A stretch of DNA of 64,000 nt from Neobacillus niacini (lineage in GTDB: Bacteria > Bacillota > Bacilli > Bacillales > Cytobacillaceae), in NCBI RefSeq assembly GCF_000759675.1, contig NZ_BAWM01000146.1, positions 1 through 64,000 on the forward strand. Reading direction: 5' to 3'. The notes under the pieces were generated by a model. It saw only the letters and a program-made list of their open reading frames with translations, was not told the origin of the DNA and searched no databases. Position 1 is the stretch's first letter; every line of letters starts with the position of its first letter. Of this stretch, positions 8,441 to 16,597 are shown one piece after another. The position numbers and the translations under genes are program-made.

Positions 8441-9022
8441 TTAATTGGTATCCGCTGTTAAGGATGATTTAGCTGGTCTCTTTCCATTTTGTAAGTCAGC
8501 AAGTGTTAACCCAAAGCTCATTTGTAAGTGGGGATAATCTTTGAATTGAGTCCAATCACCGCCCCATTCAAATCCTAAAGCTTTGGCTAATTCAACTACC
8601 TCGTTCCAATCTGCTTTTCCATTCAGATTCCCATCATATTGCATATCCCAAATCACATTTTCTGAAGGGGTTTTTATGGCAAAATCAATGGCCAGCCCAA
8701 AGTTATGATATGATTCTCCTCCTTTTGCATTGGTTACGATATTTCCAGCCACAGTCCGGCCTTTTTCAAAAAGTCGATCCTGATCTTCCACACTGCGGAA
8801 GTCATCCGTAATTACTATTACAATACCTTTAGCAGCAGATTGTTGGATTAATTGAGTGCTTCGTTCTTTCACAATCGGATGAAGTTCGGTTGGTAAAGGG
8901 GTGGAATTACTTATATTTAAATCCCTAAGAAAGCTTGATCCCATAGGGTTTTGCATAAAGAATAAAATGATAAGACCAATAAATAATGTGAGTAATAGTC
9001 TTCCTCTCCAGTTAAGTTTCAA
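8441..9022 (-). CDS. M15 family peptidase (CwlK-like L-Ala-D-Glu endopeptidase)
   Basis: 193 residues: an N-terminal membrane anchor or signal (residues 8-23, LLLTLFIGLIILFFMQ) and an M15C domain. Zinc ligands are visible in SYHNFGLAIDFA (His and Asp) and in DYPHLQM (His). Homologues such as B. subtilis CwlK cut L-Ala-D-Glu in peptidoglycan stems outside the membrane. Start is TTG 9022, set by AAAGGA 9 nt upstream. Monocistronic. Confidence 0.85.
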   Translation of the reverse strand: MKLNWRGRLLLTLFIGLIILFFMQNPMGSSFLRDLNISNSTPLPTELHPIVKERSTQLIQQSAAKGIVIVITDDFRSVEDQDRLFEKGRTVAGNIVTNAKGGESYHNFGLAIDFAIKTPSENVIWDMQYDGNLNGKADWNEVVELAKALGFEWGGDWTQFKDYPHLQMSFGLTLADLQNGKRPAKSSLTADTN

Positions 9023-9151
9023 AATCGTAATTCCTTTCCTATCTAAAATCTATTCATTATCTAAGACGAGAAATATAGACTCATTGTTTCAATTATTTCC
9101 CTTCCTTAATTTGTCCATTTAATAAAGTAAGTGTGTAGTTCCTCAACCCAT

Positions 9152-9180
9152 AAAAAAAGATCCAGGACATCTGGATCTTT
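9152..9180 (-). terminator. ilvE terminator
   Basis: Stem AAAGATCCAG / CTGGATCTTT, followed leftward by a run of T (minus strand TTTTTTTA). Lies 21 bp after the aminotransferase stop. Confidence 0.85.
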
Positions 9181-9201
9181 ACTCATTTAATCGATATGAT
9201 A

Positions 9202-10284
9202 TTAAACTTCTACTTGTCCAACTTTCACTGTCCAGTTAAAAGGATCTTCTTTTTTCCCAAGTTGTATTCCAGTCATTTCATCATAAATGTCTTGGGATAG
9301 CTGACCGATATGATTGTTATTGATTATAATGGATTGATCTTTCCAAGTCAGTTCACCAACCGGTGAAATAACAGCAGCGGTTCCCGCTCCGAATACTTCC
9401 TCAAGTTCACCGCGCTTGTGAGCAGCAAATACCTCATCAATGGATATTTTCTCTTCACGTACAGGAATATTCCAATATTTTAACAATTGAATCACTGAAT
9501 CACGCGTGACCCCTGGTAAAATGCTGCCATTTAATTTTGGCGTTACTACTTCACCATTTATTTTAAAGAAGATATTCATACTGCCGACTTCTTCAACATA
9601 TTTATTCTCTTTCGCATCGAGCCAAAGAATTTGGGCATAGCCATTTGCGTCTGCCTTTTCTTGTGCCTTTAGGCTGGCTGCATAGTTACCTGCGGTCTTT
9701 ACATGGCCAACTCCGCCGATTACCGCACGGACGTATTGCTCTTCCACGTAAATTTTAACGGGACTTAATTGGCTGCCATAATAAGCTCCAGATGGGGAGA
9801 GGATAACCAACAATTTATATTGCATTGCAGGGCGTACACCAAGATAGGCCTCAGTTGAGAAAATAAACGGACGAATGTAAAGTGAAGTCCCGTTACCATT
9901 TGGAATCCAATCTTTTTCCGTAATAATTAATTGCTTGATCGCTTCTAATAAAAATTCCTCATCTATTTGGGGAATACAAAGCCGATCACATGATTCATTG
10001 AATCGCTTCATATTTTTCTCCGGACGGAATAGCTGGATGGACCCATCCTCAGTCTTATATGCTTTCATTCCTTCGAAGATCGCTTGTCCATAGTGAAAAA
10101 CCATTGCTGAAGGCTCGAGTGTTAACGGCTCATAAGGAGCAATTCTCGGATCAAACCAGCCCAAGTCACTATGATAATCCATCACAAACATGTAATCACT
10201 GAAATACTTCCCGAAACCAAGTGAAGCGGTGTCAGGCTTTGCCTTTAATTGTTCTCTTGGAATAAATGAAATCTCCTGTTTCAT
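9202..10284 (-). CDS. ilvE: Branched-chain amino acid aminotransferase
   Basis: PLP enzyme that interconverts Leu/Ile/Val and their keto acids. 360 residues, the length of the class IV type found as YbgE/YwaA in B. subtilis. PLP lysine in GHVKTAGNYAAS, substrate and phosphate contacts in HYGQAIFEGMKAY, LGVRPA and EVFGAGTAAVISPVG. Start is ATG 10284 after GAGGTG; an upstream GTG at 10290 lies in that site. No leader riboswitch or T-box visible. Divergent from a DegV gene, with two TTTGTCA palindromes between. Confidence 0.93.
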   Translation of the reverse strand: MKQEISFIPREQLKAKPDTASLGFGKYFSDYMFVMDYHSDLGWFDPRIAPYEPLTLEPSAMVFHYGQAIFEGMKAYKTEDGSIQLFRPEKNMKRFNESCDRLCIPQIDEEFLLEAIKQLIITEKDWIPNGNGTSLYIRPFIFSTEAYLGVRPAMQYKLLVILSPSGAYYGSQLSPVKIYVEEQYVRAVIGGVGHVKTAGNYAASLKAQEKADANGYAQILWLDAKENKYVEEVGSMNIFFKINGEVVTPKLNGSILPGVTRDSVIQLLKYWNIPVREEKISIDEVFAAHKRGELEEVFGAGTAAVISPVGELTWKDQSIIINNNHIGQLSQDIYDEMTGIQLGKKEDPFNWTVKVGQVEV

Positions 10285-10445
10285 GCTCACACCTCATTCT
10301 TATTATTAGGTTCAGTTTTAAACAGAATTGAATCATTCTAAACTGACAAATGTCGAAACCTCTGATAATTATATTTTTGAAATAGTAAAAATACTTTCCT
10401 TTACTATACCACTATTTAAATTCAAACAGGTTAATTTTGATTTAA

Positions 10446-10507
10446 TTTTGTCAAAGCGGTGACAAAAGTGCTTTTTAGACCGTAATAACTTTGTCATATA
10501 TGACAAA
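10446..10507. promoter_or_regulatory. Two TTTGTCA/TGACAAA inverted repeats in a divergent promoter region
   Basis: TTTTGTCA-N6-TGACAAAA at 10446-10467 and perfect TTTGTCATATATGACAAA at 10490-10507, about 40 bp apart (nearly four helical turns). They lie between divergent ilvE and degV-like genes. Spacings do not fit the GlnR/TnrA site (N7). The binding protein is unknown. Confidence 0.55.
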
Positions 10508-10618
10508 TATAACTTGTGAGAAAGTATTCATTTTTGTAATGTTAACCTCGTTACAATACTACTATTTTAAGATATTCCTATATAGATTAAGAGAATTTCA
10601 TTGAAGGAAGAGGATAAA

Positions 10619-11467
10619 ATGAACAAGCCTAAAATAGCCTGGATTACGGACACGACTGCTTCTCTTAGCAAAGAGTTTATTGAACAGAATCATATACATA
10701 TAATACCTTTGCACGTTGTTATTAATGATAAATTTTATAAAGAAACAATTGATATTACCGCAGAAGATTTCTATGAACGAATGAAAAATGAGGAAGGGAA
10801 ATTTCAATCATCTCAACCGAATATCGGAGACGTTGTAGATCTTTATGAGAGGTTAAAAGAAGAATATGACTTTGGCGTAGCTATTCATGCTTCTAGTACC
10901 TTAACCGGCACCTATCAAACCTCTGTATTGGCAGCGGAAATGGCTGGATTTAAATTGTTTGCGATTGATTCCCGTACGGGTTCGTATCCTTTATCCTATT
11001 TAGTGAAAAGAGGGATAGAACTAGTGGAACAGGGACACGAAATTGGAGAGGTTGTTTCCCAATTGAATAACCTACGGGAACATACTCGTTTAATTTTGGT
11101 ACCATCAAACCTAGACCAGCTTCACAAAAGCGGAAGAGTGTCTGGAAGTCAAAAAATACTTGCCTCGCTATTCAATATTAAACCGATCTTATCCATTGAG
11201 GATGGGGCAGCAAAGATTAAAGATAAAGTCCGAACTGAAAAGAAGGCACTTGCTTGGCTGGTAAATAATTTAAAGGATGACCTTGATACAAAAACAGTTC
11301 AGAAAGTTGCCATTGTCCATGCGAACGATCGAGAAAAGGCAGCCGGGCTTGAACAATTAATAAATGAAACATTTCCAAATATAAAAACTGAAAAATTAAT
11401 GCTCATTACGGTTGCAGGTGTGCATACGGGTGTTGGAACAATTGGGCTTTCATGGGTTAATGAATGA
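10619..11467 (+). CDS. DegV family fatty-acid-binding protein
   Basis: 282 residues, the usual DegV/FakB length. Visible family features are KIAWITDTTASLS at the N-terminus, IHASSTLTGTYQ around residue 85 (lipid carboxylate contact) and HKSGRVSGSQ. In other Firmicutes FakB proteins present fatty acids to the kinase FakA for incorporation into phospholipid; which fatty acid this paralogue binds is not known. ATG 10619 follows GGAAGAGG; the TTG at 10601 lies before it. Confidence 0.88.
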   Translation: MNKPKIAWITDTTASLSKEFIEQNHIHIIPLHVVINDKFYKETIDITAEDFYERMKNEEGKFQSSQPNIGDVVDLYERLKEEYDFGVAIHASSTLTGTYQTSVLAAEMAGFKLFAIDSRTGSYPLSYLVKRGIELVEQGHEIGEVVSQLNNLREHTRLILVPSNLDQLHKSGRVSGSQKILASLFNIKPILSIEDGAAKIKDKVRTEKKALAWLVNNLKDDLDTKTVQKVAIVHANDREKAAGLEQLINETFPNIKTEKLMLITVAGVHTGVGTIGLSWVNE

Positions 11468-11475
11468 TAAAAAGA

Positions 11476-11508
11476 AGAGACACCATATCGAAGTGATAGG
11501 GTGTCTCT
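11476..11508 (+). terminator. Hairpin after the DegV gene
   Basis: AGAGACACC / GGTGTCTCT stem; weak T-tail (TAAATAATTT). Confidence 0.5.
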
Positions 11509-11562
11509 TAAATAATTTCACTATAAATTTCCATAAATGGACTAAAATCAGTACCTGCCACA

Positions 11563-11673
11563 TTATTCATCTTCTGTATATGCCTCCGTTGTCGTATCCC
11601 TGCAATCCCAGCATTCACATCTATTCCTCTCCGGGAGAGATAACTCCGTTCCACAAGAAATGCAGACATCCAT
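11563..11673 (-). CDS. 36-residue cysteine-rich microprotein, putative zinc ribbon
   Basis: An ATG at 11673 opens a 36-codon frame with Cys at 4, 7, 19, 21 and 24 (MDVCISCGTEL, then RNRCECWDCRD) and an acidic tail. CxxC plus a second CxxC (21/24) suits a small zinc ribbon. AAAGGGG lies about 11 nt upstream. The longer minus-strand frame over the same DNA (11508-11726) lacks a ribosome site. Bacillus genomes carry similar short zinc proteins (YhfH type), but I cannot name a family. Function unknown. Confidence 0.5.
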   Translation of the reverse strand: MDVCISCGTELSLPERNRCECWDCRDTTTEAYTEDE

Positions 11674-11756
11674 AAGAGAAGATTCCCCTTTCCAGTGAAA
11701 ATTTGGTTTAAACTATATATATTCAATAATGTTAAAAATATATCAATTTTAACTCG

Positions 11757-11801
11757 ACAAAAAAATAAAAAGAGACCTAATTAATATTTCTAATTGGTCT
11801 C
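11757..11801 (-). terminator. Terminator downstream of guaC
   Basis: Minus strand GAGACCAATTAG / AATTAGGTCTC stem followed by TTTTTATTTTTTT. Confidence 0.75.
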
Positions 11802-11873
11802 AGATTAGATAACAAGCTTTCGTTATTATTATTTCTATTGTTCTCACTTGTTGAACTACAAGCTTTAATACAC

Positions 11874-12848
11874 TTAATCCCCGTTAAAAATAGAATTCTT
11901 CACGATGACGTAATCGACAAAACGGATTGCTTCCAATTTGTTTCCGCCAGCATACGAAATAGAGGATTGAAGATCTTGCTCCATTTCAACTAGAGTATTG
12001 ATTAATGAACCTTTGTGCTCCACTAACATTTTCTTGCCTTCTACATTTTTTCGTTCACCTTTTTGATATTCCGAGGCAGAGCCAAAGTATTCTTTATAGA
12101 GCTTTCCATCTTTTTCAATGGTTTCACCTGGAGATTCTTCATGGCCAGCAAATAAAGAACCGATCATTACCATACATGCACCAAATCTTATTGATTTCGC
12201 AATATCACCATGTGTACGAATACCACCATCAGCGATAATCGGCTTACTTGCTGCCTTTGAACACCAACGAAGAGCCGCCAATTGCCAGCCGCCCGTTCCA
12301 AATCCAGTTTTTAACTTAGTGATACATACTTTTCCTGGTCCAATCCCAACCTTTGTAGCGTCCGCACCCGCACGCTCCAATTCTCGAACAGCCTCAGGAG
12401 TACCCACATTTCCAGCAATCACAAAACTTTGCGGCAAGTATTTCTTAATATGTTGAATCATTTTAATCACGGCATTGGAATGACCGTGCGCGATATCAAT
12501 CGTAATATATTCCGGAGAAAGCTGTTCGTCAGCTATTTGCTCAATGAACCGATACTCTTCTTCTTTGACTCCAACACTAATAGAGGCGAACAACCCACTT
12601 GATTTCATATCTTTAATAAAATTCAACCGCTTCTCAGGTTCAAATCGATGCATGATATAAAAATAACCATTTTCCGCTAAGTAGATTGCAACCTTTTCAT
12701 CTATTATGGTCTGCATATTAGCAGGCACTATAGGCAACTTAAAGGTTCTGCCTCCAAAAGACACAGTAGTATCACACTCAGAACGGCTATTCACCACGCT
12801 TTTTGCCGGAATCAATTGAATATCTTCGTAATCAAATACACTATCCAT
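11874..12848 (-). CDS. guaC: GMP reductase
   Basis: NADPH-dependent conversion of GMP to IMP in purine salvage. 324 residues of the IMPDH/GMPR TIM barrel. The catalytic loop GIGPGKVCITKLKTGFGTGG carries the nucleophilic Cys, and the IMP site is seen in IIADGGIRTHGDIAKSI and GSLFAGHEESPG. The length and the absence of CBS domains separate it from IMP dehydrogenase. Start ATG 12848 follows GAGGAGGAGC; upstream in-frame starts lie before that site. No purine riboswitch seen upstream. Confidence 0.93.
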   Translation of the reverse strand: MDSVFDYEDIQLIPAKSVVNSRSECDTTVSFGGRTFKLPIVPANMQTIIDEKVAIYLAENGYFYIMHRFEPEKRLNFIKDMKSSGLFASISVGVKEEEYRFIEQIADEQLSPEYITIDIAHGHSNAVIKMIQHIKKYLPQSFVIAGNVGTPEAVRELERAGADATKVGIGPGKVCITKLKTGFGTGGWQLAALRWCSKAASKPIIADGGIRTHGDIAKSIRFGACMVMIGSLFAGHEESPGETIEKDGKLYKEYFGSASEYQKGERKNVEGKKMLVEHKGSLINTLVEMEQDLQSSISYAGGNKLEAIRFVDYVIVKNSIFNGD

Positions 12849-12997
12849 ATTGCTCCTCCTCAAACAAGTTCATCAATGTTTTAGTGTGTTTTGAATGGTT
12901 TCTTTTTATTCTTTTTTAAAAAAATTCCTCCGAATCTCTACATAAAAAATGGGGATAAAGGTAATTGTAAGCTTGAACTCATTTTAGGAGGAATAAT

Positions 12998-13573
12998 ATG
13001 AAGAAATTTAAAATCCTGTTCACCTGCTTATGCATTTCTGCATTGGTCACTGGGTGTAATATGAAGGAAGAAGGAAGAGAAACAGATCAGCACGGCGAGA
13101 CGAATAACCGAAATACTGGTGCTTTAAATATAGGAAATAGTTTAGGGAATCCCAAATTAAACTTTACAAACACTAACACAACTACTAATACTACTAATAA
13201 AACAGGCTTACGGATAGTGGATGAAGCAGAAGATAATGTTCAGAACTTAGATGAAGTAAAACGTGCCAATATTATTGTTGCAAATCGTAATGCGTATGTT
13301 GCGGTTGTTATGGATGATGACTTTCATGGCGAACTTAGCCCATACATTGAAGATCAAATTGCACAACAGGTAAGGGCTACTGACGCAGCCATTCAAAATG
13401 TATATATTTCAAGCAATCGTGACTTTGTCAGACAGATGAGCCAATATAGAGACCAAATACAAAATGGAAGGCCAGCAGATGGAATAAATCGCGGATTTAA
13501 TAAAATGGTGCGTAGAGTATTTAATAATCATGAGAGGTTTAAGCCAGGACTAATCTGGACCTTTGTATCATAA
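12998..13573 (+). CDS. YhcN/YlaJ family sporulation lipoprotein
   Basis: 191 residues. A lipoprotein signal ends in VTGC (Cys about 20), an Asn/Thr-rich linker (NFTNTNTTTNTTNKTG) follows, then a YhcN/YlaJ domain (NLDEVKRANIIVANRNAYVAVVMD, DAAIQNVYISSNRDFV). Family members are made in sporulation and sit in the inner spore membrane or affect germination. AGGAGG lies 8 nt before ATG. Supports an endospore-forming host. Confidence 0.88.
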   Translation: MKKFKILFTCLCISALVTGCNMKEEGRETDQHGETNNRNTGALNIGNSLGNPKLNFTNTNTTTNTTNKTGLRIVDEAEDNVQNLDEVKRANIIVANRNAYVAVVMDDDFHGELSPYIEDQIAQQVRATDAAIQNVYISSNRDFVRQMSQYRDQIQNGRPADGINRGFNKMVRRVFNNHERFKPGLIWTFVS

Positions 13574-13589
13574 AGTACCTAGAATAATC

Positions 13590-13627
13590 AAAAAGGCTTA
13601 CTAACTTTATTTGTAGTAAGCCTTTTT
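13590..13627 (+). terminator. Intrinsic terminator
   Basis: AAAAAGGCTTACT / AGTAAGCCTTTTT hairpin directly after the lipoprotein gene. Confidence 0.88.
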
Positions 13628-13801
13628 CGATTTCAATTAATTATTGGTTGAATCGTTCGTCAATTGTATTCGAAGTGAAGTTTAAATAAAACATAAAAAA
13701 TGAGAAGGAGATTTGAGAACAATAGTCGTACATAATGGTAGTAGTGATAAAGTGGGACAAGACCCTTAAAAAAAATAAACATAGAAAAAAGCAGGTGAAT
13801 A

Positions 13802-14662
13802 ATGAGTATTGTTTTAGCATTATTGGCAGCTTTATTTGCTTCATTTACAGCGATTTTAGCAAAAGTCGGTATTGAAAATGTAAATTCCAACTTAGCGACA
13901 GCCATTCGGACGATTGTGGTATTAATCATGGCATTTATCATTGTAATCATAACAGGCCAGCTTGACACGATTCCTCAGATTTCTACTAGCGCTTTATGGT
14001 TTATTCTATTATCTGGTATTTCTACGGGTTTTTCATGGTTATTTTTCTTTAAAGCACTTGCCATTGGTGATGTTTCCAAAGTTGTACCTATTGATAAATC
14101 AAGTGTAGTGCTTACCATTATTTTCTCTATCCTTCTCTTAGGGGAGCCAGCAGAACCTCTGGTTATGGCTGGGGGAGCAATTATAGCAATTGGAACGTTT
14201 ATATTGATCGGAAAAAATGAAGAAAAGAAACGATTTTCTGGATCCCAGCGATATATTGTGTATGCCATTTTAGCGGCAATATTTGCCGCCTTAACATCGA
14301 TATTAGCAAAAATCGGAATGGAAGACGTCGATTCCAATCTGGCTACTTTTCTACGGACCATTGTGATCCTGTTATTTGCTTGGGTCATTGTATTTTTCCA
14401 AGGAACCCATAAGCAATTGAAAAGCATTTCGAAAAAAGGGTACATCTTTTTAGTACTATCTGGAGTGGCTACTGGTTTATCATGGTTATGCTATTTTGCA
14501 GCACTAGCGATTGGGAAAGTTTCCGTTGTGGCTCCGATTGACAAATTTAGCGTTGTTATCACGATGGTATTGGGTTTTACTATTTTAAAAGAAAAAGCGG
14601 CCAAACACACGATAATAGGTGGTATCGTCATAACGGTCGGAACAATATTACTTATATTATGA
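13802..14662 (+). CDS. EamA/DMT family transporter
   Basis: 286 residues with ten predicted membrane helices arranged as two tandem EamA repeats. The halves are visibly alike: AALFASFTAILAKVGIENVNSNLATAIRT near residue 9 and the second copy AAIFAALTSILAKIGMEDVDSNLATFLRT near residue 158. DMT transporters export metabolites or drugs; substrate unknown. Start ATG 13802 after GCAGGTG. Short pieces of this gene or a close paralogue recur at 19165-19186 and 23604-23674. Confidence 0.85.
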   Translation: MSIVLALLAALFASFTAILAKVGIENVNSNLATAIRTIVVLIMAFIIVIITGQLDTIPQISTSALWFILLSGISTGFSWLFFFKALAIGDVSKVVPIDKSSVVLTIIFSILLLGEPAEPLVMAGGAIIAIGTFILIGKNEEKKRFSGSQRYIVYAILAAIFAALTSILAKIGMEDVDSNLATFLRTIVILLFAWVIVFFQGTHKQLKSISKKGYIFLVLSGVATGLSWLCYFAALAIGKVSVVAPIDKFSVVITMVLGFTILKEKAAKHTIIGGIVITVGTILLIL

Positions 14663-14705
14663 TTACTTATGATATGGTGAACCGTATCATAAGTAAATGA
14701 GGTTT
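14661..14705 (+). repeat. Dispersed 45-bp palindrome, copy 1 (complete)
   Basis: TTACTTATGATATGGT / ACCGTATCATAAGTAA stem with a GA loop (14663-14696) plus tail ATGAGGTTT. The most complete of five copies (others near 22156, 28214, 28877, 33208). Starts at the stop codon of the EamA gene. Confidence 0.8.
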
Positions 14706-14720
14706 ATTTTCCAAAAAGTA

Positions 14721-14764
14721 AAAAAGCCTATTCAAGACCAATATATCTTGAATAGGCTTTTCTT
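14721..14764. terminator. Bidirectional terminator
   Basis: AAAAGCCTATTCAAGA / TCTTGAATAGGCTTTT with A-run before and T-run after, between the EamA gene and the convergent SDR. Confidence 0.85.
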
Positions 14765-14951
14765 TAGAGCTACAAGTAATTAAAATACATATGTGATGCT
14801 TATCGAAGCATAATAGAACCGCCATCAACCATATTTATGCAACTCTTGATGTTGCATTTAATCAAAGTTTAAATAAAATGATTCAGGTGAATATTTTTTT
14901 ATTTCAGTTTTCAGTTTGATTACCTAATTCTTCATTAAGTTTATGCTTGCC

Positions 14952-15686
14952 TTACATGGCCGTTAAGCCGCCATCAATGATGAATTCAGCTCCCGTTGAA
15001 TAGCTTGATTCATCAGAGGCTAAGTAAACCACTAAGATTGAAACTTCTTCTGGTTGTGCAACACGTTTTAAAGGAATATGTTTAGAGAATTCTTCTACTG
15101 CAGCTTTTGTATCTTCTTGAACAACCATTGGGGTTGCAATAACTCCCGGGTGTACAGAGTTTACACGAATTCCGTAATGAGCACATTCGATTGCAGCTGC
15201 TTTTGTCATACCACGAACAGCGAATTTTGTATCTGTATAACCGATAGCACCAGCAACAATTCCATTCATTGATGAAATATTGACAATGGAACCGCCGTCG
15301 GCTTTTTGCATGAATGGGATAACGGCCTTTATTCCTAAAAATACGGAAACTTGGTTAATGTCGACGACGCGGCGGTATTCTTCTTCCGTTACTGCTAGTA
15401 TCGATTTTGCCATAGTAATCCCAGCGTTGTTAACTAAAACATTTACCGGACCAAAGGCTTTTTCTGTTTCGGCTACGACCGTTGCCCAATCATCAGCACT
15501 TGTGACATTGTGCTTGACGAACAAAGCGTTTTCGCCAAGTTCTGCTGCAAGGGCATTTCCTTTTTCATCATTTAAATCGGTTAAAACGACTTTCGCGCCC
15601 TCTTCGATAAATTTCCGTGCATGTGATGCACCCATTCCTTGAGCAGCACCAGTGATAATCGCAATTTTCCCGTCTAAACGAGCCAT
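14952..15686 (-). CDS. SDR family oxidoreductase
   Basis: 244-residue classical short-chain dehydrogenase. Cofactor loop TGAAQGMGASHARKF, NNAG at about residue 88, catalytic Ser in NISSMNG and Tyr/Lys in YTDTK. Asp in VVLTDLND after the second strand suggests NAD(H) preference. Annotated relatives include cyclopentanol/glucose dehydrogenase-like enzymes; the substrate is unknown. GGAGG upstream of ATG 15686. Divergent from the TetR regulator at 15840, which probably controls it. Confidence 0.85.
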   Translation of the reverse strand: MARLDGKIAIITGAAQGMGASHARKFIEEGAKVVLTDLNDEKGNALAAELGENALFVKHNVTSADDWATVVAETEKAFGPVNVLVNNAGITMAKSILAVTEEEYRRVVDINQVSVFLGIKAVIPFMQKADGGSIVNISSMNGIVAGAIGYTDTKFAVRGMTKAAAIECAHYGIRVNSVHPGVIATPMVVQEDTKAAVEEFSKHIPLKRVAQPEEVSILVVYLASDESSYSTGAEFIIDGGLTAM

Positions 15687-15839
15687 GTTTTATTCCTCCT
15701 ATAAATACTATTGTTATATAATAAAAATAAACTACATTTGTAAATTAACAGATAATATGAGAGTTGTCCAATAAAAAGATTGATGTCATAATTAATACGT
15801 CTATTTTTTAATAAATAATAGGGGGGATAACCATAACCT

Positions 15840-16424
15840 ATGACAAATAACGAAGACCGCCGCACCAAGAGGACGCAAAAAAAATTAAAGCATGCGTTAT
15901 TGGAATTATTGAAGGAAAAGGAGTTAAACGATCTCTCCATTACGGAGGTAGCGCAATATGCTCAATGTAACCGCGTCACCTTTTATTCGCATTATAGGGA
16001 TTTACACGCTTTATTAGCTGCGATATTCGATGATTATTTAAAAGAATTAATTACTTACTTTCGTAAAAGCTATCAAAATTTAGAGCGCTTTTCGTCAGAT
16101 GATGAGCACCGACATCTCCCTCTTTTTGAATTTATCTATCAAAATCAATTTGTTTTTTCACTCATTTTAAAAGGAGAAGTGATCCCAGGATCACAAAATC
16201 AATTTTGTGAAAGTCTAGTACAAGTATCTAGCACCGAGCTAAGACTAGGTGAGACAACAGAAATTGAAATTCCTGCTTTGAACTATTTCTTAACATACGG
16301 AAGTCTCGGCTTTTTTATTTATTGGATTCAGCAGGAATTCAAAGACTCTCCTGAAGTGATGGCGAAAAAATTATCGTATCTACAAAGTAAGATGTTTAAA
16401 GAGGCGATTGTTCTTGAAAAATGA
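15840..16424 (+). CDS. TetR/AcrR family transcriptional regulator
   Basis: 194 residues. N-terminal helix-turn-helix: TKRTQKKLKHALLELL, then LNDLSITEVAQYAQCNRVTFYSHYRDLHALL. The C-terminal half resembles the DhaS-type TetR C-domain (LIFEFIYQN-like, YFLTYGSLGFFIYWIQQEF). The 153-bp gap to the divergent SDR gene is the likely operator region, although no clear palindrome stands out. GGGGGGATAACC precedes the start ATG. Confidence 0.85.
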   Translation: MTNNEDRRTKRTQKKLKHALLELLKEKELNDLSITEVAQYAQCNRVTFYSHYRDLHALLAAIFDDYLKELITYFRKSYQNLERFSSDDEHRHLPLFEFIYQNQFVFSLILKGEVIPGSQNQFCESLVQVSSTELRLGETTEIEIPALNYFLTYGSLGFFIYWIQQEFKDSPEVMAKKLSYLQSKMFKEAIVLEK

Positions 16425-16527
16425 AATAATTGCTTGGGTGTCGCGATCTTTAATGTAGCCAATATAAATTCGGAATTAGCCAGTAGGATTTGGATTAACT
16501 AAAAAAATTTTCCATTCTATAAATAAA

Positions 16528-16568
16528 GGAGAAAACATTTTTAAGTGGATGAAAATGTTTTCTCCTTT
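16528..16568. terminator. Bidirectional terminator
   Basis: GGAGAAAACATTTT / AAAATGTTTTCTCC stem between convergent tetR-like and ThDP-enzyme genes, followed by TTTTCCATTTTTTT. Confidence 0.85.
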
Positions 16569-16597
16569 TCCATTTTTTTAAAGAAATCTTTACACAT

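Noticed and set aside
10446..10467. GlnR/TnrA box
   Set aside because: Arms are separated by 6 instead of 7 bases and the outer sequence does not fit; left as unknown palindromes.
11508..11726. 72-codon minus frame overlapping the microprotein
   Set aside because: No ribosome site at its start; the DNA fits the short Cys-rich frame better.
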